In this document: piece after piece, positions 1 through 8,234 of the stretch
How the letters are laid out: the number at the start of each line of letters is the position of its first letter
Numbering within the stretch: the first letter of the stretch is position 1
Notes under the pieces: model-generated
Databases searched by the model: none
Told to the model about the DNA's origin: nothing
The model's input: only the letters and a program-made list of their open reading frames with translations
Translations under genes and position numbers: made by a program
Assembly: GCA_021496505.1 (NCBI GenBank)
Contig: CP053031.1
Location: 558,001-622,000, forward strand
Length of the DNA: 64,000 nt
Direction of reading: 5' to 3'
Origin: Thermoleophilia bacterium SCSIO 60948
GTDB taxonomy: Bacteria > Actinomycetota > Thermoleophilia > Solirubrobacterales > 70-9

Positions 1-176
1 TCGGCCTCGGGTGCACGGCCGTCGAGTCCCGCCGCGATCTGCTCCGCGCTGACCGGGCCCGGTGCGCGGAAGAGCGCCTCGATCAGCGCGCGCCGCGCCC
101 GCGTGAGCCGAAGGCCGCCGGCACGGATCGCCTCGCAGGCCCGCTCCGGATCAGCCGTCCAAACGATTGCCCTCAC
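1..176 (-). CDS. Fur-family metal-responsive regulator, N-terminal part (runs off the left edge)
   Basis: The minus strand from GTG at 176 encodes about 58 residues before the window edge. The segment AGGLRLTRARRALIEALFRA followed by SAEQIAAGL matches the N-terminal winged-helix region of Fur/Zur/PerR regulators, which have a pattern of the type LR..GLR.T..R..IL..L....H.SAE.I. Fur proteins are DNA-binding repressors that sense Fe, Zn or peroxide. The metal-binding C-terminal domain lies outside the window, so the subtype cannot be given. An AGGACGAGG stretch just upstream of the GTG is a plausible ribosome-binding site and supports this start. Confidence 0.6.
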   Translation of the reverse strand, partial: MRAIVWTADPERACEAIRAGGLRLTRARRALIEALFRAPGPVSAEQIAAGLDGRAPEA

Positions 177-219
177 CCCTCGTCCTGCGATGAGATCGCA
201 ACTGCACGACCTTAAGTTA

Positions 220-233
220 GGCCCGATCGGGCC
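220..233. terminator. 14-bp palindrome after the lipoprotein gene
   Basis: GGCCCGATCGGGCC is a perfect palindrome between the 3' end of the lipoprotein gene (239) and the start of the Fur-like gene (176). It could act as a short terminator hairpin for the minus-strand genes or as a protein-binding site in the Fur-like gene's promoter. There is no U-tract. Confidence 0.3.
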
Positions 234-238
234 GGGCG

Positions 239-709
239 TCAACCGAGGTCGGTGTCCGCCAGGGTGCCGTAGGCCTGCATCCGCACGTAGAGCTTGTAGA
301 GCCGCAGCGACTTCGTGTAGCCCGAGGTGCAGGTCTGTTCGAGGCGCCGGAAGGCGAGGACGTCGTCGAGCGGAGAGACGGGATCCGCCGAGCCCTGGGG
401 GGTCAGCTGTTCGCGGAGGGCGACCACCGTCGCGACCTTCTCGTCGCGACTCCCCGCGTTCCAGTCGTAGCAGTCGGCGTACTGCTGCATGTCGCCCGGG
501 GCGTCGGGGCCGACGGGCCGCGCCCCGTCGGGCGCGTAGAGCTGCCGAACCTCAGGCGCCGGCGCGGCCGTGTCGGAGGACCCGGCCGCCGTGGCCTCCG
601 GCTCACCCTGCTCGCCACCGCAGCCGGCGACCAGGACGGCGGCGGACAGCACCGCGGCGACGAGGCCGCCGCGGTGTTCCCTATGCATCGCGGTGAGCGA
701 CCGGCCCAT
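239..709 (-). CDS. Small secreted lipoprotein of unknown function
   Basis: The 156-residue product has an N-terminal hydrophobic segment ending in VLVAGCGG, a typical lipobox, so it is probably diacylglyceryl-modified and anchored on the outer face of the membrane. A Thr/Ser/Ala/Pro-rich linker follows, then a mostly helical domain with three Cys residues (in the YADCYDW and EQTCTSGY segments). I recognise no family. Its ATG (709-707) overlaps the TGA of the upstream beta-helix gene by one base, so the two are probably translationally coupled. A second ATG at 688 would give a shorter signal peptide and is a reasonable alternative start. Confidence 0.6.
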   Translation of the reverse strand: MGRSLTAMHREHRGGLVAAVLSAAVLVAGCGGEQGEPEATAAGSSDTAAPAPEVRQLYAPDGARPVGPDAPGDMQQYADCYDWNAGSRDEKVATVVALREQLTPQGSADPVSPLDDVLAFRRLEQTCTSGYTKSLRLYKLYVRMQAYGTLADTDLG

Positions 710-2820
710 CAGCCGGTGGGGTCACCGTAGGCGTTGATCAGGCCCTTCGCCTCGGGGAGCTTCGCGCTCCGGTTCGCCTTCGCGTCCGGTGCCGAAGCCC
801 GACCGGCCTCATCGCTGCCCGGCTTCGGGTTCGGGTCGAACCACGGGCAGCCGGGTGAACCCGGGCCATCGGCGCAGCTGATCAGCATTAGCAGCTTGGC
901 CTGGTCACCGATCCCGACGCTCGAGCTCGGGTCGGTGCCGCCGGCGCAGTCGGGCAGATCGTCGGGCGGCGTGCCCGCGCCGGAGCCGGTCACCGACTCG
1001 GCGGTCCCGTCCGGGCCCGTGTTATCCCACCAGCAGTTCTCGACGATGTTCGTGCTCCAGGCGGTCGACCCACCCTCGTCCCACCAGAAGTCGTTGCCGT
1101 TCGGCTGGCGACGCTGGGTGTTGGGGCTGAACTCGTTGCCGAACATGCCGACCGCGCTCGACTTCTTGAACCCGCTCGGCGGCCGGCCCATGGAGTTGTC
1201 GTAGAACGAGTTCGCACACGAAGTGCGGACGCCGGTCGAATCTTGGTTGAGGCACGGGATCTTCTCCGGCGAGTAGATCTCGCCCTCGGCACCGCCGCCG
1301 CTGGCGAACAGATCGGGGACGCTGAACAGCATGACCCCGTCGCGCCAGTTGTCGAAGATCGCGTTGTCGTGGACCTTGGCGTCGTTCATTCCGGCGTACA
1401 GGACACCCGTACCGATCGGCACCCCGACGAGCGCCGCGACCGGCGAGTTCTCGTCGTAGACGTCGAAGTTGTTCGAGTAGATCCGGTTGTTGTCGATCAG
1501 CGAGCTGTCGGCCGGATAGCCCGGGTGGCCGGAGGCCGACAGGGTGTCGCTGGCGATCCCTGTGGCGTTGCCGTAGATCTCGTTGTCTGTGATCCGGACG
1601 GCGTTGCCCATCGAGCCCGAGTAACCGAGGGCCGAGCCGCGCATGTCGCACTTGCGGACCGTCGTGTTGTAGCGCTCCGGACCCGGATAGTCCTCATCGT
1701 CTTTCTGGGCGCCCGTCTCTGGTGCCGCCCCGGGGTAGAGGACCGCGTCGCCGGCGCCGAGGCCGTCGCAGTTCTTGATCAGCGAGTGGTCGGAGGTGAA
1801 GCTCAGGTGGCCGTAGTCGGCGTTCCAGAAGAACTTCACCTTGTCGAGCAGCGTTCCGTCGGTCTCCTCCGTATAGAAGCCGTGCTCGAGCCCTCCGCGC
1901 ATTAGGAAGTTGCGGCCGACGAAGCCGTCGGCACGGTCGGCGCGCAGGACGACGTGCTTGGCGTAGCACTCACCCTCGTTCTCGGCGCAGAACGAACCCG
2001 GCTTGTCGCCGCCCGGCTTCGCGGCCGCCGGCTTCGGGTTGTCGTAGTTCTTGCCGGCGTCCATCACGACGTCGGTCGGCTTGACGCCCGAGCCCTCGAT
2101 CTGGAGGTTGCAGCGCACGCACTCCCCGAGCTCCTCCTCGGGGATCTTGAAGCGGTCCTCGCGCGGCGGCTGCGGATCGCCCTTGATCGCGCGGCCCTGC
2201 ACGTAGATCAGGTTCTGGTCGTTCGGGCAGGTCGCCTGGTACTCGTAGCTCGGCGTCTCGTTGCCGCTCGCGTCCTGCTGCGTGAGGTCCTCGCAGCGCG
2301 GATCGTTCGTCGGCGCCTGGCGCGACTTCGGCTCGGTGTAGCGGCCCGGCATGACGACGACGCGGTCGTTGTTGCCCGAGGCGTTGATGGCGTCCTGGAC
2401 GTTGTCGAAGCGACAGCGCTTGGCGAAGGTGCGATTCATTCGCAGTAGGCGCTGGCCCTTGGCCTTCGAGACCTTGATCGTCGGCTGGCTCGGGCGCAGC
2501 TTGTAGCCCTTCTTCACCGCCGAATTGATCGACTTGCGCGCCAGGGCCAGCGAGCGCTTGCCCTTCGTGCCCTGGCAGACGACGCGGACCTTGCCCGGTC
2601 CGGCTCCCGTCTTCGCCGAAGCGAGGCTGCGCGCGTCGGGGACCTCGCCTCCGGCCGTCGTGCCACCCGGGAGCTGCTCGGGCGCAGGGTCAGGCCAATA
2701 GGAGGGGCGCTCGATGTGGGCCGACGCGAGCGCCGGCAGTCCCAGCACCGCGGCGAGTACGACGACCATCGCAATCGGCCTCGCGAGCACCCTGCCCACG
2801 GACGCGAACCCTGACCTCAT
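709..2820 (-). CDS. Secreted right-handed parallel beta-helix protein
   Basis: This roughly 700-residue product has a Sec signal peptide (hydrophobic core ending in ALASAH) and a long body rich in short repeated strands of the type 'IKNCDGLG', 'VRITDNEIYGNATG', 'IDNNRIYSNNFDVYDEN' and 'VHDNAIFDNWRDG'. These Asn- and Asp-rich, roughly 22-residue coils are typical of pectate-lyase-like or NosD-like right-handed beta-helices. The N-terminal segment RCRFDNVQDAINA then VVVMPGRYTE is the usual opening of such helices. It is probably extracellular; no catalytic residues could be assigned, so enzyme versus structural role is open. I chose ATG at 2820, nine bases after AGGAGGG; an in-frame TTG at 2826 is also possible. 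It heads a two-gene unit with the lipoprotein and is divergent from the mce operon. Confidence 0.72.
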   Translation of the reverse strand: MRSGFASVGRVLARPIAMVVVLAAVLGLPALASAHIERPSYWPDPAPEQLPGGTTAGGEVPDARSLASAKTGAGPGKVRVVCQGTKGKRSLALARKSINSAVKKGYKLRPSQPTIKVSKAKGQRLLRMNRTFAKRCRFDNVQDAINASGNNDRVVVMPGRYTEPKSRQAPTNDPRCEDLTQQDASGNETPSYEYQATCPNDQNLIYVQGRAIKGDPQPPREDRFKIPEEELGECVRCNLQIEGSGVKPTDVVMDAGKNYDNPKPAAAKPGGDKPGSFCAENEGECYAKHVVLRADRADGFVGRNFLMRGGLEHGFYTEETDGTLLDKVKFFWNADYGHLSFTSDHSLIKNCDGLGAGDAVLYPGAAPETGAQKDDEDYPGPERYNTTVRKCDMRGSALGYSGSMGNAVRITDNEIYGNATGIASDTLSASGHPGYPADSSLIDNNRIYSNNFDVYDENSPVAALVGVPIGTGVLYAGMNDAKVHDNAIFDNWRDGVMLFSVPDLFASGGGAEGEIYSPEKIPCLNQDSTGVRTSCANSFYDNSMGRPPSGFKKSSAVGMFGNEFSPNTQRRQPNGNDFWWDEGGSTAWSTNIVENCWWDNTGPDGTAESVTGSGAGTPPDDLPDCAGGTDPSSSVGIGDQAKLLMLISCADGPGSPGCPWFDPNPKPGSDEAGRASAPDAKANRSAKLPEAKGLINAYGDPTG

Positions 2821-2975
2821 CGGCAAACACCCTCCTCGTAGAGCCGGTCGGCCTGTGTTCCGATCCGGCGTCCGCCACCCTCCCAGAGCAACGGTTTTCG
2901 CCTCCTGCGGCCCGCGATATTAAACGCCCGATCAAGTCGGTGCCGCAGACCGAACCTAGACCGCGTCGCCTGATG

Positions 2976-3003
2976 GGTTAAGGCGAATTAAGGCTCGTTA
3001 ACC
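2976..3003. promoter_or_regulatory. Three TTAA cores at exact 10-bp spacing (candidate operator)
   Basis: In the 336-bp intergenic region between the divergent beta-helix gene and the mce operon, TTAA occurs at 2978, 2988 and 2998, one helical turn apart. The first two sit in identical TTAAGGC heptamers, and the outer two form an inverted pair GGTTAA...TTAACC. In DNA this rich in GC, three phased AT cores are unusual. This is a possible operator for a regulator that contacts one face of the helix. Apart from this element and the promoter listed next, I see nothing else in this intergenic region. Confidence 0.4.
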
Positions 3004-3066
3004 GCAAGTCAACGCTCGGGTGCCCGAAACCGCTCTGCAATGCGGTTTGTGAGCGACGGTTGTCCT

Positions 3067-3095
3067 TTGCCCGCGAGGTGACACCCTGTTAGGTT
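3067..3095 (+). promoter_or_regulatory. Predicted promoter of the mce operon
   Basis: TTGCCC (3067-3072), a 17-bp spacer and TAGGTT (3090-3095) resemble a housekeeping actinobacterial promoter. It would leave an untranslated leader of about 55 bases before the TTG start at 3157, which has a good AGGAGGGA ribosome-binding site at about 3140. The -10 box is only a partial match. Confidence 0.4.
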
Positions 3096-3156
3096 CCGCG
3101 CTGCTCTCGTGCGGGATCAGCTCGTGGGGGGCTGATCAGGAGGGACTGGAAGCCAC

Positions 3157-4614
3157 TTGGCGCGCTCATCGGCAGCTGTGCGGATCGCCGCGATCGTCGT
3201 GCTCGCGGCGGTCGCGGTCACCGTCGTGCTGCTGCTCCTGGGCGGTGGGAGCTCGGCCTACCGGGTCACCGCGGAGTTCCAGAACTCGAGTCAGCTCGTC
3301 AAGGGCAACGAGGTCGTGATCGGCGGCACCGCCGCCGGCAGCGTCGACACGATCGAGCTCGGCGACCGTGGCCAGGCGCTCGTCACGATGACGATCGAGG
3401 ACGACTTCGCGCCGCTACATCGCGGCACCGTGGCGACGATCCGCTCGTACTCGCTGTCGGGCATCGCCAACCGCCAGGTCCAGCTGACGATCCCGCCGGA
3501 GGCCGAGGCCGGCGAGGAGATCAAGAGCGGCGGTGAGCTCGGGATGTCGGAGACCGTCTCCGAGGTCGACCTCGATCAGGTCTTCAACACGCTCGACGAG
3601 AAGACCGTCGGCGATCTCAAGCAGGTCATCCAGGGCTTCGAGATCTCCTACGACGGCGCCGAGAAGCAGGCCAACCGCGGGACGATGTACGCGAACCCGT
3701 TCCTGTCGACCGGCCGCCGGCTGTTCCAGGAGCTGAGCGCCGACGACGTCGCGCTGGAGCGGCTGATCGTCGACTCCTCCGACCTCAGCGACACGCTCGC
3801 CTCCCGCGCTCCCGACATCGAGCAGCTCGTCCTCAACCTCGATCAGACCATGGGCGCGATCGCGAGCGAGAAGGAGTCGCTCGCCGAGGCGGTCTCGAAG
3901 CTGCCGACGTTCCTGCGCGAGTCGAACACCACCTTCGTCAACCTGCGCTCCGCCCTCGACGACGTCGATCCGCTGGTCGACGCCGCGAAGCCGGCGGCGC
4001 GCGAGCTGCGCACCTTCCTGCCGTCGCTCCGGGTCGCCGCCGCCGACGCCGTGCCGACGATCCGCGACCTCGACACGATCATCGGCCAGAAGGGACGCGA
4101 CAACGACCTGATCGAGCTGACGCGCCTCCAGGTCCCGGTCGCGAAGGCGGCCGTCGGCAGCGGCTCGCCCGAGTGCAGCGGCGACCCGGCGACCGACTTC
4201 ATGGTTGCCGCCGACAACGACTACAGCCAGGGCGCGCTCGGCGAGTTCGCCTGCTCGACGCGAAACGCCGTGCCGCAGGTCGCGCGCGTGCGGGCCTACA
4301 CGCCCGAGCTCGTCGGCTGGTTCGACGACTTCGGCCACTCGGGCGTCTTCGACGGCGCCGGCGCCGCCGGCCGCGTCGCGCTGACGCTCAACCAGTTCGG
4401 GCTCTCGCTCACCGGGCTGCCCGAGCTGCCGATCCTCGGCGGCGGCACGCTCGACCTCTCGGACATCCTCAACCCCGGCGACGCCTTCATCGACGACGAG
4501 CAGACGAAGCGCTGCCCGGGCGTGCTCGAGCGTGACCCGGGCGACGGCAGCATCCCGTTCACCGACGGCGGCACCGTCGACTGCGACCCGAGCCAGACTG
4601 CGACGGGCCCCTGA
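3157..4614 (+). CDS. MCE-family lipid-transport protein, first of six
   Basis: The 485-residue protein has an uncleaved N-terminal membrane anchor (residues 8-30), one MCE/MlaD beta-barrel domain (about 35-112, starting YRVTAEFQNSSQLVKGNEV and containing the conserved GGTAAGSVDTI), then a long helical region (about 120-320) and a C-terminal tail. MCE proteins assemble as hexamers whose helical parts form a channel for lipids across the periplasm or cell wall; actinobacterial operons carry six different subunits. This is the promoter-proximal gene. It starts with TTG after AGGAGGGA, and its TGA overlaps the next ATG by one base. No yrbE permease gene lies upstream, unlike the standard actinobacterial arrangement. 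Confidence 0.9.
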   Translation: MARSSAAVRIAAIVVLAAVAVTVVLLLLGGGSSAYRVTAEFQNSSQLVKGNEVVIGGTAAGSVDTIELGDRGQALVTMTIEDDFAPLHRGTVATIRSYSLSGIANRQVQLTIPPEAEAGEEIKSGGELGMSETVSEVDLDQVFNTLDEKTVGDLKQVIQGFEISYDGAEKQANRGTMYANPFLSTGRRLFQELSADDVALERLIVDSSDLSDTLASRAPDIEQLVLNLDQTMGAIASEKESLAEAVSKLPTFLRESNTTFVNLRSALDDVDPLVDAAKPAARELRTFLPSLRVAAADAVPTIRDLDTIIGQKGRDNDLIELTRLQVPVAKAAVGSGSPECSGDPATDFMVAADNDYSQGALGEFACSTRNAVPQVARVRAYTPELVGWFDDFGHSGVFDGAGAAGRVALTLNQFGLSLTGLPELPILGGGTLDLSDILNPGDAFIDDEQTKRCPGVLERDPGDGSIPFTDGGTVDCDPSQTATGP

Positions 4615-6491
4615 TGCGCCGCGTGCTCGCCATCTTCGGGGTCCTGCTCGCCGCAGCCGCCGCGGTCGCGTGGCCCGCCGGCGCCGAGGAGGACACGAAC
4701 ACCTACGTGATCGAGATGTACAACGCGTTCGGCCTCGTCGAGGGCTCGGACGTCCGGATCGCCGGCGTCAACGCCGGCACCGTCTCGACGCTCGACGTCA
4801 ACTCGGAGAAGCGCGCCGTCGTCGAGGTCGAGCTCTCCGGCCCGCTCTCGCAGCTGGGCGAGGACACCACCTGCAGCTCCGAGCCGCAGTCGCTGATCGC
4901 CGAGTACTACCTCGACTGCACGCCGAAGGGCGATCCGATCCCGTCCGGTGAGGGCGATTCCGAGGATCCGGACATCCCGGCCTCGCAGGTCTCGCAGACC
5001 GTCCAGCCCGACCTGGCTCAGAGCATGTTCCGCGCCCCCTACGTCGACCGGCTGCAGATCCTGATCAACGAGTTCGGCACGGCGCTCGCCGGCAACCCGG
5101 AGAACCTCAACGAGGCGATCCGCCTCGGCGCGCCGGCGCTCGAGGAGACGCAGAAGGTCACGGCGATCCTCGCGCGCCAGAACACGACGATCCGCGACCT
5201 CAACGTCAACTCGGACCGGATCATCGGCCGGCTCGCCGACAACCGCCAGGACGTCGTCCGGCTCGTCCGCGAAGCCTCGACGATCTCCGAGAACGCCGAG
5301 TCGCGCGGCGAGGACCTGCAGCGCGACTTCGACCAGCTCGACGACTTCCTCGCCGAGCTCGACCCGACGCTCGTCGACCTCGGCGAGCTCGCCGAGGAGC
5401 AGCAGCCGCTGCTCACCGACCTCCGCGCCTCCGCTCCGGGCCTGAACGAGCTCGCCGTCAGCCTGCCGGGCTTCAACCAGGCCGCGGAGACCTCGCTCGA
5501 CAGCCTCGGTGAGGCCTCGCAGGTCGGCGAGGTCGCCGTGCGGCGCGGTCGCGACGAGATCCGCCAGCTGTCGGAGACGTCGAAGAACGCCGGCTACGAC
5601 GCCGAGCTGCTCGGCGACCTGCTGCGCGACCTCGACGATCCGAAGCGCTCGACCGAGGTCGACCGCCGGGCCTGGAAGACCTGCAACAACAAGTCGAAGC
5701 CCTGCTACTCCACCGGCCGCACGAAGAGCGGCTACACGGGCATGGAGTCGCTGCTCAACTACCTCTACTACCAGACGCTGACGACCAATCAGTTCGACTC
5801 GGTCGGCCACCTGCTGCACATCGCGATCTACTCGATCGGCACCGGCGAGTGCGGCGGCTTCCGCTCCTTCCGCTCCGACACCGGCGCCGCGCAGTACCCG
5901 ATCGAGGGCTCGGGCGGCAGCCCGATCACCCCGACCTCGTTCAAGGACGTCGGCGGCCAGTCGCCCGAGTCGGTGTTCACCGATCCGGTGCTCGCCAACT
6001 GCGTCGGCTGGCTCGGCCCGAACCAGCCGGGCATCACCGAGTCCGAGGAGAGCATGGGGATCCCGCCGTACGACCCCGCGGTGTGCCCGGAGGGCAGCTC
6101 GGCGAGCGAGTGCGATCCGACGGCGCGTCGCGCCGCGAACGTGAGCGGCGGCGACAACGGCGGCGCCGGCGGTGTCGGCGACGACCCCGAGGCCGATGAC
6201 GAAGGCGGCGGAGGTGGAGGCGAGTCGACGCCCGACCTGCCGGTCGACCCCGGGAACCCGCCCGACGGGCCGAATCTCGACGATCTGCTGCCCGGCAATC
6301 CCGGTGGCGGCGGAAACGGCGGCGGCGGGAACAACGGCGGCGGCGGCAACGGCGGTCCCCTGAACGACCTGCCCGACCGCCTTGGCGATGCGCTTCGCAA
6401 CCGCGACCTGCGAGACCTTCGCAACAACGGCGGCCGCGGAGGCGGCGGCCGTGGCGCCCAGCAACTCCTCGACTACCTGTTCCGCAACTAG
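4614..6491 (+). CDS. MCE-family protein, second of six, with cleavable-type signal and Gly-rich tail
   Basis: The 625-residue protein has an MCE domain (about 30-105, with SDVRIAGVNAGTVSTLDV), a helical stretch (about 120-330) and an unusual C-terminus: acidic Gly-rich sequence from about residue 505, then a glycine/asparagine-rich run and a basic end rich in Arg and Asn. Unlike its neighbours it starts with what looks like a cleavable signal peptide (hydrophobic core then AGA-EED at residues 22-27) instead of a permanent anchor. It is presumably one of the six non-identical subunits of the channel. Translation is coupled to the previous gene by a TGATG overlap. The disordered tail may reach into or bind the cell wall, which is inference. 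Confidence 0.88.
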   Translation: MRRVLAIFGVLLAAAAAVAWPAGAEEDTNTYVIEMYNAFGLVEGSDVRIAGVNAGTVSTLDVNSEKRAVVEVELSGPLSQLGEDTTCSSEPQSLIAEYYLDCTPKGDPIPSGEGDSEDPDIPASQVSQTVQPDLAQSMFRAPYVDRLQILINEFGTALAGNPENLNEAIRLGAPALEETQKVTAILARQNTTIRDLNVNSDRIIGRLADNRQDVVRLVREASTISENAESRGEDLQRDFDQLDDFLAELDPTLVDLGELAEEQQPLLTDLRASAPGLNELAVSLPGFNQAAETSLDSLGEASQVGEVAVRRGRDEIRQLSETSKNAGYDAELLGDLLRDLDDPKRSTEVDRRAWKTCNNKSKPCYSTGRTKSGYTGMESLLNYLYYQTLTTNQFDSVGHLLHIAIYSIGTGECGGFRSFRSDTGAAQYPIEGSGGSPITPTSFKDVGGQSPESVFTDPVLANCVGWLGPNQPGITESEESMGIPPYDPAVCPEGSSASECDPTARRAANVSGGDNGGAGGVGDDPEADDEGGGGGGESTPDLPVDPGNPPDGPNLDDLLPGNPGGGGNGGGGNNGGGGNGGPLNDLPDRLGDALRNRDLRDLRNNGGRGGGGRGAQQLLDYLFRN

Positions 6492-6494
6492 ACG

Positions 6495-8234
6495 ATGGCC
6501 GCCAAGAAGACATCCAGCCGGGGCCCGAAGCTGACCGCTTCGCCGACGATGGTCGGCGCGATCACCGTGCTGATCGCGGTCGTCGCGGTGTTCCTCGCCT
6601 ACAACGCGAACAAGGGCCTGCCGTTCGTGCCGACGTACCGCGTCTCGGTCGAGATCCCTAACGCCTCGAGGCTCACGAACGCCAACGAGGTCCGGATCGG
6701 CGGCTCGCGCGTCGGCATCGTCGACTCGATCGAGCCCGTCATGACCGAGGACGGAGAGGACGGGACCCCGATCACGGACTCGGAGACCGTGTCGAAGAGC
6801 GACACCGAGGGCGTCATCGCCCAGGTCAACCTCAAGCTCGACGAGACGGCGGCGCCGATCCCGACGGACTCGGTCTTCCGCGTCCGCTACCGCTCCGCGT
6901 TCGGCATCAAGTACCTTGAGATCGTCCGCGGCTACGGCCCGGCTGCTCCCGAGGGCTACATCTTCGACGGCACCGACGACTCTGAGGTCTGCAGCCTCCC
7001 GACCGAAGGCGAGGAGCAGTTCACCTCGCAGGTCGAGGACACGCCCGCCGCGAACGGCTGCTTCACGGAGCAGACCGAGTTCGACGACATCTACAACACG
7101 TTCAACAGCGAGACCCGCAAGGCCGGGCAGAAGAACCTCGTCGGGTTCGGCACCGGTTTCGCGGGACGCGGGATCAGCCTGAACGAAGCGATCCGCGCGC
7201 TGCCACCGGCCTTCGACAACCTCAAGCCGGTCGCCCAGACGCTCTCGGACCCGGATACGCAGCTCAGCCGCTTCGTCCGCGAGCTCGCCGACTTCGCCGA
7301 GCTCGTCGCGCCCGTGGCGCCGCAGAACGCCTCGATGTTCACCTTCGGCGCCGACACCTTCGCCGCGATCACCTCCGACCCCGAGGCGTTCCGCGACACG
7401 ATCTCGACGACCGCGCCGGCGCTCGAGACCGGGATCGAGCTGCTGCCACGCCAGCGCCCGTTCCTCAGGGACTTCACGACGCTCACCCGCGAGCTCCGCC
7501 CGGGCGTCTCCGACCTGCGACCGACGCTGCCGGTCCTCAACAGCGCGATCGACGTCGGCACGCCGGTGCTGCGCCGCTCGCCGGCGCTCAACCGCCGCCT
7601 CGAGGGCACGCTCACCCAGCTCCGCGACCTCGTCCAGCAGCCGACGACCCTGCTGTCGCTCAAGCGCCTGGAGACGACGCTCGACACCGCGAAGCCGCTG
7701 GCTCGCTACATGGCGCCGGTGCAGACGGTCTGCAACTACATCAACTACTGGGGCGCGGGGCTCTCGAACGCCCTGTCGGCCCCCGACGTCAACGGATTCA
7801 CGTTCCGCCAGACGATCGCCACGTTCCCGCTCGGCCCGATCGCCGTCAACACGCCGCTCGGCCAGGTGCAGGTGCCGGGCCAGGTCCAGGGAAGCCTCGG
7901 TGGCTACTCGGGGATCCAGGCCAACGGCCGCGCCTACGACCCGACCGTCCGCGACGGCGGCAACTTCGATCCCTACGCGGATCCGATCACCTACGCCCAG
8001 CCCTACGCGACCTCGGGCCAGGACGGCGACGACTGCCAGGTCGGCCAGAACGGCTACGCGCTCGGTCAGGTGCGGGTCCCCGGGCAGCCGGCGTGGAGCC
8101 CGGCGAACGTCGCCTCGGACCTGCCGGGATCGCGCGGCCCGACGACCGCCTACTTCGGTCGTGATGGCTCGCGCCAGATCAAGGACACCCGCGTCGGTTC
8201 GCGCCAGCCCGACAGCTGGAAGGGGCTGCGGTGA
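6495..8234 (+). CDS. MCE-family protein, third of six
   Basis: This 579-residue MCE protein has a basic N-terminus, a membrane anchor at about 19-36, and an MCE domain from about 46 to 150 that carries an acidic insertion (near residues 77-95) between the conserved NEVRIGGSRVGIVDSIE strand and the rest of the barrel. A helical region with 'tether' repeats follows (about 190-400), then a Gly/Gln-rich C-terminus ending in Arg/Asp-rich sequence. It lies three bases after the previous stop and its own TGA overlaps the next GTG, so the genes are expected to be co-translated. Predicted role: subunit of the lipid-transfer channel. Confidence 0.9.
   Translation: MAAKKTSSRGPKLTASPTMVGAITVLIAVVAVFLAYNANKGLPFVPTYRVSVEIPNASRLTNANEVRIGGSRVGIVDSIEPVMTEDGEDGTPITDSETVSKSDTEGVIAQVNLKLDETAAPIPTDSVFRVRYRSAFGIKYLEIVRGYGPAAPEGYIFDGTDDSEVCSLPTEGEEQFTSQVEDTPAANGCFTEQTEFDDIYNTFNSETRKAGQKNLVGFGTGFAGRGISLNEAIRALPPAFDNLKPVAQTLSDPDTQLSRFVRELADFAELVAPVAPQNASMFTFGADTFAAITSDPEAFRDTISTTAPALETGIELLPRQRPFLRDFTTLTRELRPGVSDLRPTLPVLNSAIDVGTPVLRRSPALNRRLEGTLTQLRDLVQQPTTLLSLKRLETTLDTAKPLARYMAPVQTVCNYINYWGAGLSNALSAPDVNGFTFRQTIATFPLGPIAVNTPLGQVQVPGQVQGSLGGYSGIQANGRAYDPTVRDGGNFDPYADPITYAQPYATSGQDGDDCQVGQNGYALGQVRVPGQPAWSPANVASDLPGSRGPTTAYFGRDGSRQIKDTRVGSRQPDSWKGLR

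Noticed and set aside
4296-6464. Long minus-strand open frame of 722 codons opposite two mce genes
   Set aside because: Its translation is Ala/Arg/Val-rich low-complexity sequence typical of the antisense of GC-rich genes, and the plus-strand frame has clear MCE domains and coupled starts.
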